Assembly (NCBI GenBank): GCA_023388335.1
Contig: JAEWGL010000213.1
Location: 27,848-91,847 of the forward strand
Origin: Pseudomonadota bacterium
GTDB taxonomy: Bacteria > Pseudomonadota > Gammaproteobacteria > Pseudomonadales > Pseudomonadaceae
Length of the DNA: 64,000 nucleotides
Direction: 5' to 3'
Shown: positions 10,167 through 18,301 of the stretch, in pieces
How positions within the stretch are numbered: the first letter of the stretch is position 1
How the letters are laid out: every line of letters begins with the position of its first letter
Made by a program: the position numbers and the translations under genes
The notes under the pieces: model-generated
Told to the model about the DNA's origin: nothing
Seen by the model: the letters and a program-made list of their open reading frames with translations, nothing else
Database searches by the model: none

Positions 10167-10487
10167 TCAGTACTCCAGTCGGCGCACTGGGACGTTTCCA
10201 CGCTTGTACTGCTGATACCCGGTATACGGCAGTAAGACGGTATCGACGATGCCTGACGCGGCCATGTCCAGCAAGATAGTAAATGGCGCCCAGTGAGCGC
10301 CTGACCTGGCCGGTCCATTCAAATTGCAATACTGATACGCAACGCCGCTATAGGCGCGAGGTATCGAGTGGCAACTTGTGCTCCATTTCGCCAGATCATC
10401 TACGGCCTTCGATTCATCCGAGACAGATCTGACGGTCCCGCATCCAGTCAGTGCTGCTACCAGCAAACCTGCAGTCCATAGCTTCAT
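10167..10487 (-). CDS. YceK/YidQ-family lipoprotein
   Basis: 106 residues. Signal peptide and lipobox AALTGC (Cys at about residue 16) followed by GTVRSVSDESK. The body contains YSGVAYQYCNL and ASGIVDTVLLPYTGYQQY, the latter typical of the YceK/YidQ family. Probably anchored to the outer membrane; function unknown. Start ATG 10487 follows CAGGAGAGCGCC; the longer upstream frame has no signal sequence. Confidence 0.82.
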   Translation of the reverse strand: MKLWTAGLLVAALTGCGTVRSVSDESKAVDDLAKWSTSCHSIPRAYSGVAYQYCNLNGPARSGAHWAPFTILLDMAASGIVDTVLLPYTGYQQYKRGNVPVRRLEY

Positions 10488-10690
10488 AACGGCGCTCTCC
10501 TGTGATGGCCTGATCATAGCCTTTCCTAGGCCATCATGGGGCTGCCCAAATGTTGATCCAGCCTTCAATTATTTAGCGTTCATCAATGGCACCTACCTGT
10601 GGCGGCAGCAGCATCGCCGCCAATATCGTAGTGGCAATTTGGCTTCATATGGTCTTTGATTTCCCTATACGTCTGTCTTGGAGGGGCAAA
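10488..10690. other. Intergenic region, no feature seen
   Basis: About 200 bp between divergent genes. It is noticeably richer in AT than its neighbours towards 10620-10680. No hairpin or repeat recognised. Confidence 0.4.
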
Positions 10691-10900
10691 ATGGAAATCG
10701 CTGAGTGCTGCAGACAATCAAGGGATGCATATGATTATGCTGATGACCCGCGCTTTTTCTTGGAAACTCAAAGAAGAAACCCGATAGGCTGGGAGATCAT
10801 ATTTTTTGACTGCCAGTACTGCGGCTCGCAGTGGAAGCGGCAGCGTGAAGCTTTTCAAGGGGGCGACTTGTACTGGGTGCGCCTTCAGCCACAGTCATGA
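10691..10900 (+). CDS. Small hypothetical protein with Cys pair
   Basis: 69 residues, MEIAECCRQSRDAYDYADD to LYWVRLQPQS. A CQYCGSQW segment may be half of a zinc ribbon; with ECC at the N-terminus four cysteines are available. The start at 10691 follows TTGGAGGGGCAAA, a good ribosome binding site; the in-frame ATG at 10586 has none. I do not recognise the family. Lower GC than neighbours suggests acquired DNA. Confidence 0.6.
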   Translation: MEIAECCRQSRDAYDYADDPRFFLETQRRNPIGWEIIFFDCQYCGSQWKRQREAFQGGDLYWVRLQPQS

Positions 10901-10989
10901 AGACTGCTTTTTTCAGGGATGATTCGTGCGCAACAGCTATTCAAGCAAGCACACTCTTGGCTTTGGAATCTGGCGCGCTCGGCAGGCGT

Positions 10990-11016
10990 AAAAAAGCCCG
11001 GCCTTTAGCCGGGCTC
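10990..11016 (-). terminator. Rho-independent terminator after higA
   Basis: On the minus strand GCCCGGC-TAAAG-GCCGGGC followed by six or more T. It lies 13 bp beyond the higA stop. Confidence 0.88.
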
Positions 11017-11028
11017 CGGAATCGAGCG

Positions 11029-11331
11029 TCAGGCAACGAATAAACGCTGCACTTGCTCGGCTATTTTCTCTCCATGCTCTTGCTCGGCCTTGCGCAATTC
11101 GTAGGCCGTTTGCAGGTTAAGCCAAAACTCTGGAGTAGTGTCCAGGCAGGCGGCAAGACGAAGCGCCATATCAGCAGAAACGCCACCGCGCTCAAGCAAG
11201 ATATTGTTCACGGTAGGGGTAGAGACACCCAAAGCGCGAGCCAAGGCAGCGGCGCTAAAGCTTATCTCACTCTGAAAATCCTCGCGCAGAACCTCGCCAG
11301 GATGTACGGGTCGCATGCCATTCTTGAACAT
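11029..11331 (-). CDS. higA: HigA antitoxin
   Basis: 100 residues. HTH_3 DNA-binding antitoxin: MFKNGMRPVHPGEVLREDF is the typical HigA opening, followed by the helix-turn-helix AAALARALGVSTPTVNNIL and the conserved MALRLAACLDTTPEFWLNLQ. The start ATG (11331) follows GAGGTGGATC, and the in-frame TTG at 11343 would overlap that site. It lies 8 bp after higB. It neutralises HigB and represses the operon. Confidence 0.95.
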   Translation of the reverse strand: MFKNGMRPVHPGEVLREDFQSEISFSAAALARALGVSTPTVNNILLERGGVSADMALRLAACLDTTPEFWLNLQTAYELRKAEQEHGEKIAEQVQRLFVA

Positions 11332-11339
11332 GATCCACC

Positions 11340-11618
11340 TCAATGATAGTCAACAATTTCAACGTTTTCAGGACCATCCCCAGTCCACACGAAGCATAAG
11401 CGCCATTGGTCATTGATTGGTATGCTGTGCTGCCCAGCACGGTTTCCACGAAGAGACTCAAGTCGATTACCGGGCGGTGAACGCAAGTCTCGAAGCTCTT
11501 TAGCGGCATCCAGCGCGGCCAGCTTGCGCTCGGCGACTGATTTGATATCGGACCAGTGCCGCGTTTTCCCGGTGGCGAAGAGCGCTCCGGTATCAGCGCA
11601 TGCGAAGCTTCGGATCAT
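11340..11618 (-). CDS. higB: HigB toxin
   Basis: 92 residues. Ribosome-dependent mRNA interferase of the RelE superfamily. Seen: MIRSFACADT at the start, ELRDLRSPPGNRLESL, and the HigB core QHSIPINDQWRLCFVW then VEIVDYH at the end. Full length, with no disruption, unlike the toxin at 8501. First gene of higBA; weak ribosome binding site, common for toxins. Confidence 0.95.
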   Translation of the reverse strand: MIRSFACADTGALFATGKTRHWSDIKSVAERKLAALDAAKELRDLRSPPGNRLESLRGNRAGQHSIPINDQWRLCFVWTGDGPENVEIVDYH

Positions 11619-11631
11619 GATTCGTAAGGCT

Positions 11632-11680
11632 TAACGTTATTCGTTATGCTTGAGTATACGCCGTTTCTCCAGGTACTCAA
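11632..11680 (-). promoter_or_regulatory. higBA promoter and operator
   Basis: Minus strand: -35 TTGAGT (11680-11675), 16-bp spacer, -10 TATACT (11658-11653). Immediately downstream, over the expected start site, is the perfect inverted repeat TAACG-N5-CGTTA (11632-11646). This position fits repression by HigA. Confidence 0.62.
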
Positions 11681-12267
11681 CGATGGGTTGATACCGTTTC
11701 ACGGTGCTGTCGGGCACTGGTTCCGGTGCCGCTTGGCCGCTTTGACGAGCGAATCCGCTGAGGCTGTTGGCCGAGGTTGTGGCGAAGGCGCGCCTCAGGC
11801 AAGGATTATCCCGGGTTGCTCGCTGCGCGAGTGAACGGCATGGAAAGGAACGGCAAGGCGCTGAAAAGAACGGCGACAGCTGATCAAGACCGAACCTGGC
11901 CCGTACTGCCTGTCGCCATCTCGCTTTCGTGATTTTTGTCGCTCACCGGAACGAGCACGTCCACTTGTGATTGCAGCGGTACGGCGCGCGAGTGAAGGCG
12001 ACGTCCGATACGCGAGTGAGGCCGCGTTTTGCCAGGGCCTCGGTGAGCTGGGCGAGTGTCTCTGCTTCGATAGTCATTGCTGTACCTCGTCAGATTTACT
12101 GTGCTTATGTTTCTGGACTCGGCGTCTGGCGGCAGAATTCACTTTGATTTTTCTCTGTTTTCCGCTTGATGATGATCGGATGAGCGGCATCGAATTCATT
12201 CGAACGTCTTCGTCGTGGCCTCCCTCCAAGTTCTACAGATCCGTTATTGCAGGGCAGAGGAGAAGCA
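11681..12267. other. Poorly coding accessory stretch
   Basis: About 590 bp without a convincing gene. Minus-strand remnant at 11940-12076 is listed separately. CGCGAGTGA recurs at 11826, 11988 and 12012. The last 150 bp before the acidic protein pair is AT-richer. Probably decayed DNA. Confidence 0.45.
11940..12076 (-). pseudogene. Possible degraded small gene, unknown family
   Basis: From ATG 12076 the frame reads MTIEAETLAQLTEALAKRGL and TRVSDVAFTRAP, codon use like a real gene, with TACAGCAA upstream. If two bases are removed near 11990 it continues VPLQSQVDVLVPVSDKNHESE before a stop. No family recognised. It may be a broken regulator or nothing. Confidence 0.3.
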
Positions 12268-12504
12268 ATGATGAAACCTACAGACGACCAGGACATTTCC
12301 CGAGACGACCTTGCGCCGCTCTCGCCAGACCCGCTGAGCCCGGGCCGTACGGATGTCAATCCATCCCGTGAGCCGGGCGTGGAGGAGCTGCCAGTCAACG
12401 AGGGAGAGCGTCCGCTCGATGATCAGGATACGGGTCTTGATCCTGGCCGGGTGCGCGAGGAAACCGACAACGCTGAGCTGGACAACCAGCCAAACCCGCG
12501 TTGA
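12268..12504 (+). CDS. Small acidic hypothetical protein
   Basis: 78 residues (MMKPTDDQDISRDD to LDNQPNPR), rich in Asp, Glu and Pro, with no hydrophobic core, so probably disordered. AGGAGAAGCA precedes the double ATG (12268/12271). Followed by a second acidic protein 14 bp downstream, so likely one transcript ending at the terminator at 12722. Similar composition to the proteins at 35434 and 57009, which sit in stress-gene contexts; function unknown. Confidence 0.72.
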   Translation: MMKPTDDQDISRDDLAPLSPDPLSPGRTDVNPSREPGVEELPVNEGERPLDDQDTGLDPGRVREETDNAELDNQPNPR

Positions 12505-12518
12505 GCTGGGAGCCGAAG

Positions 12519-12692
12519 ATGACTCAGACACGTCAAGGAGCGAGTCCCTCGGCCAATGAGCCGATCAACCCCGAACCCACCAACCCCCTACACCCCAGGG
12601 AAGAGCCAGCGGATGACGCCATCGATCGCGGGCTACCCGATCAGCCGGAACAATATCCGGATGAGCAGGATATGCCGCTGCCGAACGATTGA
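12519..12692 (+). CDS. Second small acidic hypothetical protein
   Basis: 57 residues, MTQTRQGASPSANEPINPE to DEQDMPLPND, acidic and proline-rich, predicted disordered. Start ATG 12519 after TGGGAGCCGAAG. An in-frame GTG-like extension from 12501 would overlap the previous stop and is less likely. Function unknown. Confidence 0.68.
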   Translation: MTQTRQGASPSANEPINPEPTNPLHPREEPADDAIDRGLPDQPEQYPDEQDMPLPND

Positions 12693-12721
12693 TCCGAACA
12701 CTGTTGCAAGCATGCTCTTTT

Positions 12722-12746
12722 GCCCGCCGCAAGGCGGGCTTTTTTA
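12722..12746 (+). terminator. Rho-independent terminator
   Basis: GCCCGCC-GCAA-GGCGGGC followed by TTTTTT. Ends the transcript of the two acidic proteins. Confidence 0.9.
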
Positions 12747-12838
12747 TGCGGGGGAGTAAAGGGCTATTTACGTCTGACGTCGACCGCAGCCGGCATTATG
12801 CGTAAAGTCCTACCCCACCCCAGCCACGGAACCCTGCC

Positions 12839-13339
12839 ATGTCCAACGCTTTCACCAAACTCTCGTCGCCCGTCGGTACGCTTACCTTGGTGGCACGGGG
12901 CGACAAGCTGGCGGCGGTACTGTGGGAACACGAGCGGGCCAATCGGGTACGCTTGGGCGAATTGCATGTGGACCAGGGCCACCCCGTGCTGCGGGAAACC
13001 GCACGTCAGCTGGAGGAGTATTTCGCCGGCAGCCGCGAGCGCTTCGAGCTGGAGCTGGATTTTGTCGGAACCGATTTTCAGCGCGCTGTCTGGGCAGCAT
13101 TGCTGACCATTCCGTTCGGCCACACCCGCAGCTACAGCGAGATCGCCCGGCAGATCGGCAGGCCTGCGGCAGTGCGCGCCGTGGGCGCGGCCAATGGGCG
13201 CAATCCTATTTCCATCATTGCGCCGTGCCACCGGGTAATCGGTGCGTCGGGCAGCCTGACGGGGTTTGCCGGGGGCTTGCAGGCCAAACAGTACCTGTTG
13301 GCGCTGGAAGGGCGCGAGAGCCTGGCGCTGGCATTCTGA
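12839..13339 (+). CDS. ogt: Methylated-DNA--[protein]-cysteine S-methyltransferase
   Basis: 166 residues. Suicide repair protein that moves the methyl group from O6-methylguanine or O4-methylthymine to its own cysteine. Active-site PCHRV at 129-133 (Cys130); DNA-binding HTH region SYSEIARQIGRPAAVRAVGAANGRNP at about 98-123, with the Arg finger in AVRAVG. No N-terminal Ada domain, so Ogt type. Start ATG 12839 gives MSNAFTKLSSPVGTL. Converges with the small membrane protein, 3 bp apart. Confidence 0.96.
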   Translation: MSNAFTKLSSPVGTLTLVARGDKLAAVLWEHERANRVRLGELHVDQGHPVLRETARQLEEYFAGSRERFELELDFVGTDFQRAVWAALLTIPFGHTRSYSEIARQIGRPAAVRAVGAANGRNPISIIAPCHRVIGASGSLTGFAGGLQAKQYLLALEGRESLALAF

Positions 13340-13342
13340 AGC

Positions 13343-13585
13343 TCAGCCCAGCAGCCAGAGCAGCAATGACAGCAACGCCACCAGCGCAGTGCCAGCCAGC
13401 GCCGTGTATTCAAGCCGGGCGCGCTGTGCCTGGGCCTGCACCTCGCGCAGGTACTGTCCGGGCGGCGGTGCGTCCGGGCGATGGCGCAAGCCCTCGGCGA
13501 TGTCCTTTAGGCGTCCCTGGATCAGCAGGCCAACCAAGGCATAGGTGAGGGCATAACCCGACAAGGCCAGCACCAGGTACTTCAC
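13343..13585 (-). CDS. Small membrane protein of unknown function
   Basis: 80 residues with two transmembrane segments (about residues 3-23 and 60-79) separated by a charged, proline-containing loop. Start overlaps the stop of the nitrilase-family gene as ATGA, so the two are translationally coupled. No family recognised. Confidence 0.75.
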   Translation of the reverse strand: MKYLVLALSGYALTYALVGLLIQGRLKDIAEGLRHRPDAPPPGQYLREVQAQAQRARLEYTALAGTALVALLSLLLWLLG

Positions 13586-14325
13586 GTCGCCAAGTCCATC
13601 AGCGGCAGGGCCGTGGCGCGTTGCGCGACGCTGTCGAACAGCAGCAGGCCTTCTTCATCGGCGCCCAGAGCGGCCAGCAGTTGCCCGTGGCGATCCCAGG
13701 CGGCCGACTGGCCAGCGCCCATGCAGCCATCGGCCAGACCGACACTGTTGGCCATGATCACCGAAAGGCCGAATCGCTTGGCTACCTGGGGGTAATGGGC
13801 AAAACCCTCTGCGATGCCCTTGGCGGTCTTGACCACGCTCACCAGGTACAGGTCTGCGCCCAATGCCCGCGCCTGCTCGGCGTGGCCGGCAAACATCGAT
13901 TCGTAGCAGATGGCGGGGGCCAGGTGCTGTTCGCCGGCCTGAAATGCCAGCGACTGCTTCCCAGGGACGAACCAGGGCAATTCGTCTTCATGCAGGCGCT
14001 GCTTGGCGTAGACCAGCCTTGCCGCGCCTGGACGCAAGATCGGCATGCCGATGCGTATCCCGTGATCGGTTGCCAGGGGCAGGCCGACAGCAATGACGAT
14101 ACCGTGCTGGTCGCTGAGCGCCTGCAGCGGATCGAGCAGGCCAGTGTCGGCCGGCCTCGCCAGCCCACGGGCCAGCGTCGGCTCGTAACCGCTCAAGGAC
14201 AGTTCCGGAAAAACCACTACATCAGCTGCTGCTCGCGCCGCTTGGCGGACCACCTGCAGGTGACGCTGGAGATTGCCTTGCAGGTCGCCCCTGAGCGAGG
14301 CCAGTTGAGCGGCGCAGATTTTCAC
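13582..14325 (-). CDS. Carbon-nitrogen hydrolase (nitrilase superfamily)
   Basis: 247 residues from a GTG start (14325) preceded by GAGGACGACTGACC. The Glu-Lys-Cys triad is visible: E41 in VVFPELSLSGYE, K108 in LVYAKQRLH, C140 in PAICYESM. Cytoplasmic amidase, omega-amidase or N-carbamoyl hydrolase type; the substrate cannot be read from sequence. The upstream in-frame ATG at 14394 adds residues unlike the family start (VKICAAQLAS) and is rejected. Confidence 0.88.
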   Translation of the reverse strand: MKICAAQLASLRGDLQGNLQRHLQVVRQAARAAADVVVFPELSLSGYEPTLARGLARPADTGLLDPLQALSDQHGIVIAVGLPLATDHGIRIGMPILRPGAARLVYAKQRLHEDELPWFVPGKQSLAFQAGEQHLAPAICYESMFAGHAEQARALGADLYLVSVVKTAKGIAEGFAHYPQVAKRFGLSVIMANSVGLADGCMGAGQSAAWDRHGQLLAALGADEEGLLLFDSVAQRATALPLMDLAT

Positions 14326-14453
14326 GGTCAGTCGTCCTCGACACAGTGGGGAGCAGCGATGCCTGAGAATACCTGTACAGGCTGTCGGAGGCATCCCTTC
14401 ACCCGCGTATTACCGCGATCGCCCTGCGCTGTCTGCCAGGGATCCCAGGGTGC

Positions 14454-14966
14454 TCAAGACGCCGGCTGCGGCGCAAAGCGCTGCCTGAACCAGTCGCCGA
14501 GCATGGTCTTTTCCGCGAAGAGCCGGTCGTTGCTGGTCTGGCGGCCTGGCCGGCTGAGGTACATCTTGTCACTGACACGGTCGGAGGCCTGCTTTACCGG
14601 CTCTCCCCCGTTGGATAGGGTGTAATGCAGCTCGATGGTCGGCCAAGTGATATCGCGCATGAAGCGCACATCGTAGGCGCGGCTGTGCCAGGGTTCGTAG
14701 CGACCGGCCAGGTCGATATCGCGGATGTCGATGGTCAGTTGTTGGCCGGGCTGCAGGTAACGCTCGCCGAGCTTTTGCAGGTGCAGGGTCAGGGCCTTCA
14801 TGACTTCGACGTCGGCGCCGCGCTCGTAACCTTGACTGTTGAGACTGGCATCGCGAAATTTCTCCGGATGGTCGAAACGTACCTCTACCGTCGAGGCCGG
14901 GTTGGTTTGCGCCATGCTGCTGCACGCCAACAGTGACAGCGCGGCGCAGATAAGGACGGAACGCAT
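14454..14966 (-). CDS. DUF3016 family periplasmic protein
   Basis: 170 residues. Signal peptide with cleavage after SSMAQ; a Cys at residue 15 lies inside the hydrophobic segment and could be a weak lipobox (LLACS). Core features: VEVRFDHPEKFRDAS, QQLTIDIRDIDLAGRYEPW and a DKMYLSRPGRQ near the end, typical of DUF3016. Function unknown. Confidence 0.87.
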   Translation of the reverse strand: MRSVLICAALSLLACSSMAQTNPASTVEVRFDHPEKFRDASLNSQGYERGADVEVMKALTLHLQKLGERYLQPGQQLTIDIRDIDLAGRYEPWHSRAYDVRFMRDITWPTIELHYTLSNGGEPVKQASDRVSDKMYLSRPGRQTSNDRLFAEKTMLGDWFRQRFAPQPAS

Positions 14967-15069
14967 GATGTACCTCCAGGCGGGACTGCTTGCCTGCTCA
15001 TTCTACGCTTCTTGGGCATGCGCCAGCAGAGCAGCCGGCACAACCTGCTGCGCTGGCGTATGAGCTGGG

Positions 15070-15258
15070 TCAAAACCAAACCAGATGAGCAAGCACGCCG
15101 AGGGCCAGGAGGATCAGCACGGCGCCCGAGCAGCATCCGTACACCGTCTTCCAGACTAGGCTATGGGCCTTGTAGCAGGCGCGGCTGTGGCAGGCACGGC
15201 GGCTTTCTATCCAGGGCAGGGCAGGATCACGCCAGAATTCGCTGTGGGCTCGGGTCAT
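15070..15258 (-). pseudogene. Truncated AraC-family regulator N-terminus fused to a membrane segment
   Basis: 62 codons. The first 33 (MTRAHSEFWRDPALPWIESR, then CYKAHS) match the usual N-terminus of Pseudomonas AraC regulators divergent from LysE exporters. After that the frame changes character to one hydrophobic helix (GAVLILLALGVLAHLVWF) and stops. The cupin core and both HTHs are missing. Most likely a deletion scar that may still be translated; alternatively a small membrane protein gene whose 5' part is chance similarity. Confidence 0.55.
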
Positions 15259-15375
15259 GTTCGCCAGTCTGCCGGGAACTGTCGTCCAATGACTGTTGCG
15301 CCGATTAACCCTGCCACTGTGCTTGACCCCGCTATCGCCAGACGTGACGCTTCACCAATCTGCAAGGAGAAAACC

Positions 15376-15999
15376 ATGGACCTGTCGAGTCTGCTGCTGT
15401 TCGTGCCCGCCTGCTTCGCCCTGAACATGGCCCCTGGGCCGAACAATCTGCTGTCGCTGCACAACGCCAGCCGCTACGGCCTGCGCACCGCCTGCGTGGC
15501 CGGTGGTGGGCGATTGCTGGCGTTCAGTGCCATGATCGCCCTGGCGGCCATGGGCCTGGCCGTGGTGCTGCACACCAGCGAGTACCTGTTCCTGGTGATC
15601 AAGGTGCTGGGCGCCACCTACCTTTTCTACATCGCCTGGCAACTGTGGCGTGCGCCGGTGGGCGAGGCGGCGGCGCTCAGTGATCCGCCGCGCGGCATTT
15701 GGCGCCTGGCGCGTCAGGAATTCTGGGTGGCGGCGGGCAACCCCAAGGCGATCCTGATCTTCACCGCGTTCCTGCCGCAGTTCGTCTCGGTCGGCAGTAC
15801 AACCCCGGTAAGTGAGCAGTTTCTCACCCTCGGTACGCTGTTCCTGCTGTTGGAGTGGGCCGCGATTGCCTTGTACGGCGCGCTGGGCGCCTATATGCAG
15901 CGCTGGTTCAGCCAGCCAGGACCACGCCGGTTGTTCAACCGGGTCAGTGCGTCGCTGCTCGGTTTTGCCGGCGTGGGGCTGCTGGCGGCGCGGCGCTAG
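15376..15999 (+). CDS. LysE/RhtB family amino-acid exporter
   Basis: 207 residues with about six membrane segments. Family motif FALNMAPGPNNLLSLHNASRYG at the N-terminus (residues 15-36, proline-glycine rich) and the conserved AAGNPKAILIFTAFLPQF in the middle. Start ATG 15376 after AAGGAGAAAACC. Effluxes an amino acid or homoserine lactone-like substrate. Its expected divergent AraC regulator is truncated, so regulation may be lost. Confidence 0.93.
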   Translation: MDLSSLLLFVPACFALNMAPGPNNLLSLHNASRYGLRTACVAGGGRLLAFSAMIALAAMGLAVVLHTSEYLFLVIKVLGATYLFYIAWQLWRAPVGEAAALSDPPRGIWRLARQEFWVAAGNPKAILIFTAFLPQFVSVGSTTPVSEQFLTLGTLFLLLEWAAIALYGALGAYMQRWFSQPGPRRLFNRVSASLLGFAGVGLLAARR

Positions 16000-16004
16000 A
16001 TTGC

Positions 16005-16280
16005 TCAGTCACGGTAGAACACCTGCACCAGATGAAAGCCGAACTTGGACTTGATCGGGCCATGCACCACGCGCAGGGGCTTCTTGAAGATCACCTGGTC
16101 GATGGCGCCGACCATTTGCCCAGGGCGGACTTCGCCGAGGTCGCCGCCGCGCTTGCCGGACGGACAGGTGGAGAACTTCTTGGCCAGCACGTCGAAGGCC
16201 TCGCCGTTGGCGATGCGCTGCTTGAGCTGTTCGGCTTCGGCGGCGGTCTTGACCAGGATGTGGCGGGCTTGTGCTTTCAT
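16005..16280 (-). CDS. ppiC: Parvulin-type peptidyl-prolyl isomerase
   Basis: 91 residues, a stand-alone cytoplasmic parvulin like E. coli PpiC. ARHILVKTAAEAEQL at the start, FSTCPSGKRGGDLGEV in the middle, and IKSKFGFHLVQV at the end are the parvulin signatures. A second, related copy is at 23687. Starts 32 bp after (upstream of) nothing else on its strand except the acetoacetyl-CoA ligase gene. Confidence 0.95.
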   Translation of the reverse strand: MKAQARHILVKTAAEAEQLKQRIANGEAFDVLAKKFSTCPSGKRGGDLGEVRPGQMVGAIDQVIFKKPLRVVHGPIKSKFGFHLVQVFYRD

Positions 16281-16311
16281 GAGGTACCTGTGCGACGGGC
16301 AAAAGCCGCCA

Positions 16312-18270
16312 TTATGCCTGATCGCGCAGCTCCGCGCGGTCGCGGAACTGCTCCAGCGCTTCGGGATTGGCCAGGGCGTCGGTATTCTTTACCGGCAAGC
16401 CATGCACCATGTTGCGGATGGCCAGCTCCACCAGCTTGCCGCTGATGGTCCGCGGAATATCGTCGACCTGGACGATCACCGCCGGCACATGCCGGGGCGT
16501 GGTGAACTGGCGGATCACCTGGCGGATGCGCGCTTGCAGGGGGGCGTCCAGCTGCAGCCCTTCGCGCAGGCGCACGAACAACACCACGCGCACGTCGTCG
16601 CACCACTGCTGGCCGATGGCGACGGACTCGACCACCTCTTCGACCTTTTCCACCTGACGGTAGATTTCGGCGGTACCGATACGCACACCACCGGGGTTCA
16701 GCACCGCATCGGAGCGGCCATGGATCGCCAGCCCGCCTTCGGGGTATTCCTCGGCGTAGTCACCCTGCGCCCAGACGCCGGGAAACTGGCTGAAATATGC
16801 CTCGCGGTAGCGCGAACCATCGCTGTCGCCCCAGAAACCCAAGGGCATGGCGGGGAATGCCCGGGTGCAGACCAGTTCGCCTTTTTCGTCGATGACTGGC
16901 CTGCCGTCCGCATTCCACACCTCGACAGCCATGCCCAGCCCCTTGCACTGAATTTCGCCCCGTCGTACCGGCAGGTTCGGATTGCCGAGGACGAAACACG
17001 AGACGATATCGGTGCCGCCGGACATCGAAGCCAGGCAGAGGTCGGTCTTGATCTCGCGGTAAACGTAGTCGTAGCTATGGGGCGACAAGGGCGATCCGGT
17101 GGACATGATCAGTCGCAGGTTGGCCAGGCGATGGCTCTCGCGAGGCTTGAGGCCTTCTTGCTCCAGCGCGGCAAGGTACTTGGCGCTGGTGCCGAAGGCA
17201 TGAATGCCCTCGGCGTCGATCAAGTCGAACAGCCGCTCGGGACCGGGATGAAAGGGCGAGCCGTCGTACAGCACCAGGGTTGCCCCCACGGACAGACCGC
17301 TGGCCAGCCAGTTCCACATCATCCAACCGCAGGTGGTGTAGTAGAACAGTACATCGTCGGCGTTGAGGTCGTTGTGTAGGGCGTGTTCCTTGAGGTGTTG
17401 CAGCAACACGCCACCGGCGCGATGGACGATGCACTTGGGCACGCCGGTGGTACCGCTGGAATAGAGGATGTACAGCGGGTGGTCGAAGGGCAGCGGGGTG
17501 AACTGTGGGTCGCCACCGGGTTGATAGAAGTCATCCCACAGGCTTACCTGCCGCGCCGAGAATTCTTCGCCGCGAGTGCCAGGGCGGGTGTAGGGCACTA
17601 CCACTACGTGGTGCAGGCAGGGCAGCTGGGCGAGCACTTGATTGACCTTCTCCACCTGCTCGACGGACTTGCCGGCATACTCATAGCCCGCGCAGACGAT
17701 CAGTAGCTTGGGCTCGATCTGGCCGAATCGGTCGATGATACCGTGGGTGCCGAACTCGGGCGAGGAGCACGACCAGATTGCGCCGATACTGGCGCAGGCG
17801 AGCATCGCCACCAGCGTCTGCCAGGTATTGGGCATAACCGCCGCGACACGGTCACCCGGCTGTATGCCCACGGCCTGCAAGGCGCGTTGCAGACCCGCCA
17901 CATGGGCCGCCAGCGCCGCGTGGTCGAGCACCTCGCGGCTGCCGTCTTCACGTACGGCGATCACGGCTGGACGGTCGTCGCGGCGCAGCAGCAGGTGTTC
18001 GGCGAAATTCAGCGTGGCGTCGGCGAACCAGCGCGCTTCTGGCAGGCTGGTGCCGTCATCGAGCACTTCGGTAGGGGGTGTGTCCCAGCGCACATGGAAG
18101 TACTCGGCCAAAGATTGCCAGAACGCGGCACGCTGCTCGATGCTCCAGCGGTGCAAGGCTGCGTAGTCATCTAGCGCCAGGTCGAAGCGCAGGTTGACCC
18201 AGCGGCGAAAAGCCTCCATCCGGCTGGCCTGGACCTGAGCGGTGGATGGCTGCCAGAGCATTTCGTTCAT
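16312..18270 (-). CDS. acsA-like (acetoacetyl-CoA synthetase): Acetoacetate--CoA ligase
   Basis: 652 residues. Activates acetoacetate to acetoacetyl-CoA with ATP. Acyl-adenylate enzyme: P-loop LYILYSSGTTGVPKCIVH, the acetoacetyl-CoA-synthetase-specific TTCGWMMWNWL, MSGGTDIVSCF and C-terminal catalytic lysine region PRTISGKLVELAIR. Together with 3-hydroxybutyrate dehydrogenase 630 bp upstream on the same strand it forms a ketone-body (3-hydroxybutyrate) catabolic set. Confidence 0.94.
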   Translation of the reverse strand: MNEMLWQPSTAQVQASRMEAFRRWVNLRFDLALDDYAALHRWSIEQRAAFWQSLAEYFHVRWDTPPTEVLDDGTSLPEARWFADATLNFAEHLLLRRDDRPAVIAVREDGSREVLDHAALAAHVAGLQRALQAVGIQPGDRVAAVMPNTWQTLVAMLACASIGAIWSCSSPEFGTHGIIDRFGQIEPKLLIVCAGYEYAGKSVEQVEKVNQVLAQLPCLHHVVVVPYTRPGTRGEEFSARQVSLWDDFYQPGGDPQFTPLPFDHPLYILYSSGTTGVPKCIVHRAGGVLLQHLKEHALHNDLNADDVLFYYTTCGWMMWNWLASGLSVGATLVLYDGSPFHPGPERLFDLIDAEGIHAFGTSAKYLAALEQEGLKPRESHRLANLRLIMSTGSPLSPHSYDYVYREIKTDLCLASMSGGTDIVSCFVLGNPNLPVRRGEIQCKGLGMAVEVWNADGRPVIDEKGELVCTRAFPAMPLGFWGDSDGSRYREAYFSQFPGVWAQGDYAEEYPEGGLAIHGRSDAVLNPGGVRIGTAEIYRQVEKVEEVVESVAIGQQWCDDVRVVLFVRLREGLQLDAPLQARIRQVIRQFTTPRHVPAVIVQVDDIPRTISGKLVELAIRNMVHGLPVKNTDALANPEALEQFRDRAELRDQA

Positions 18271-18301
18271 GCGGCGTTCTCCTCGGGATGCCCAGTCTTG
18301 G

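Noticed and set aside
11646..11834. 62-codon plus-strand ORF near higBA
   Set aside because: Starts inside the higBA promoter, has no ribosome binding site and no family similarity.
16045..17379. Long plus-strand frame across ppiC and the acetoacetate ligase
   Set aside because: Spans two genes on the opposite strand that have all family motifs; it ignores gene boundaries.
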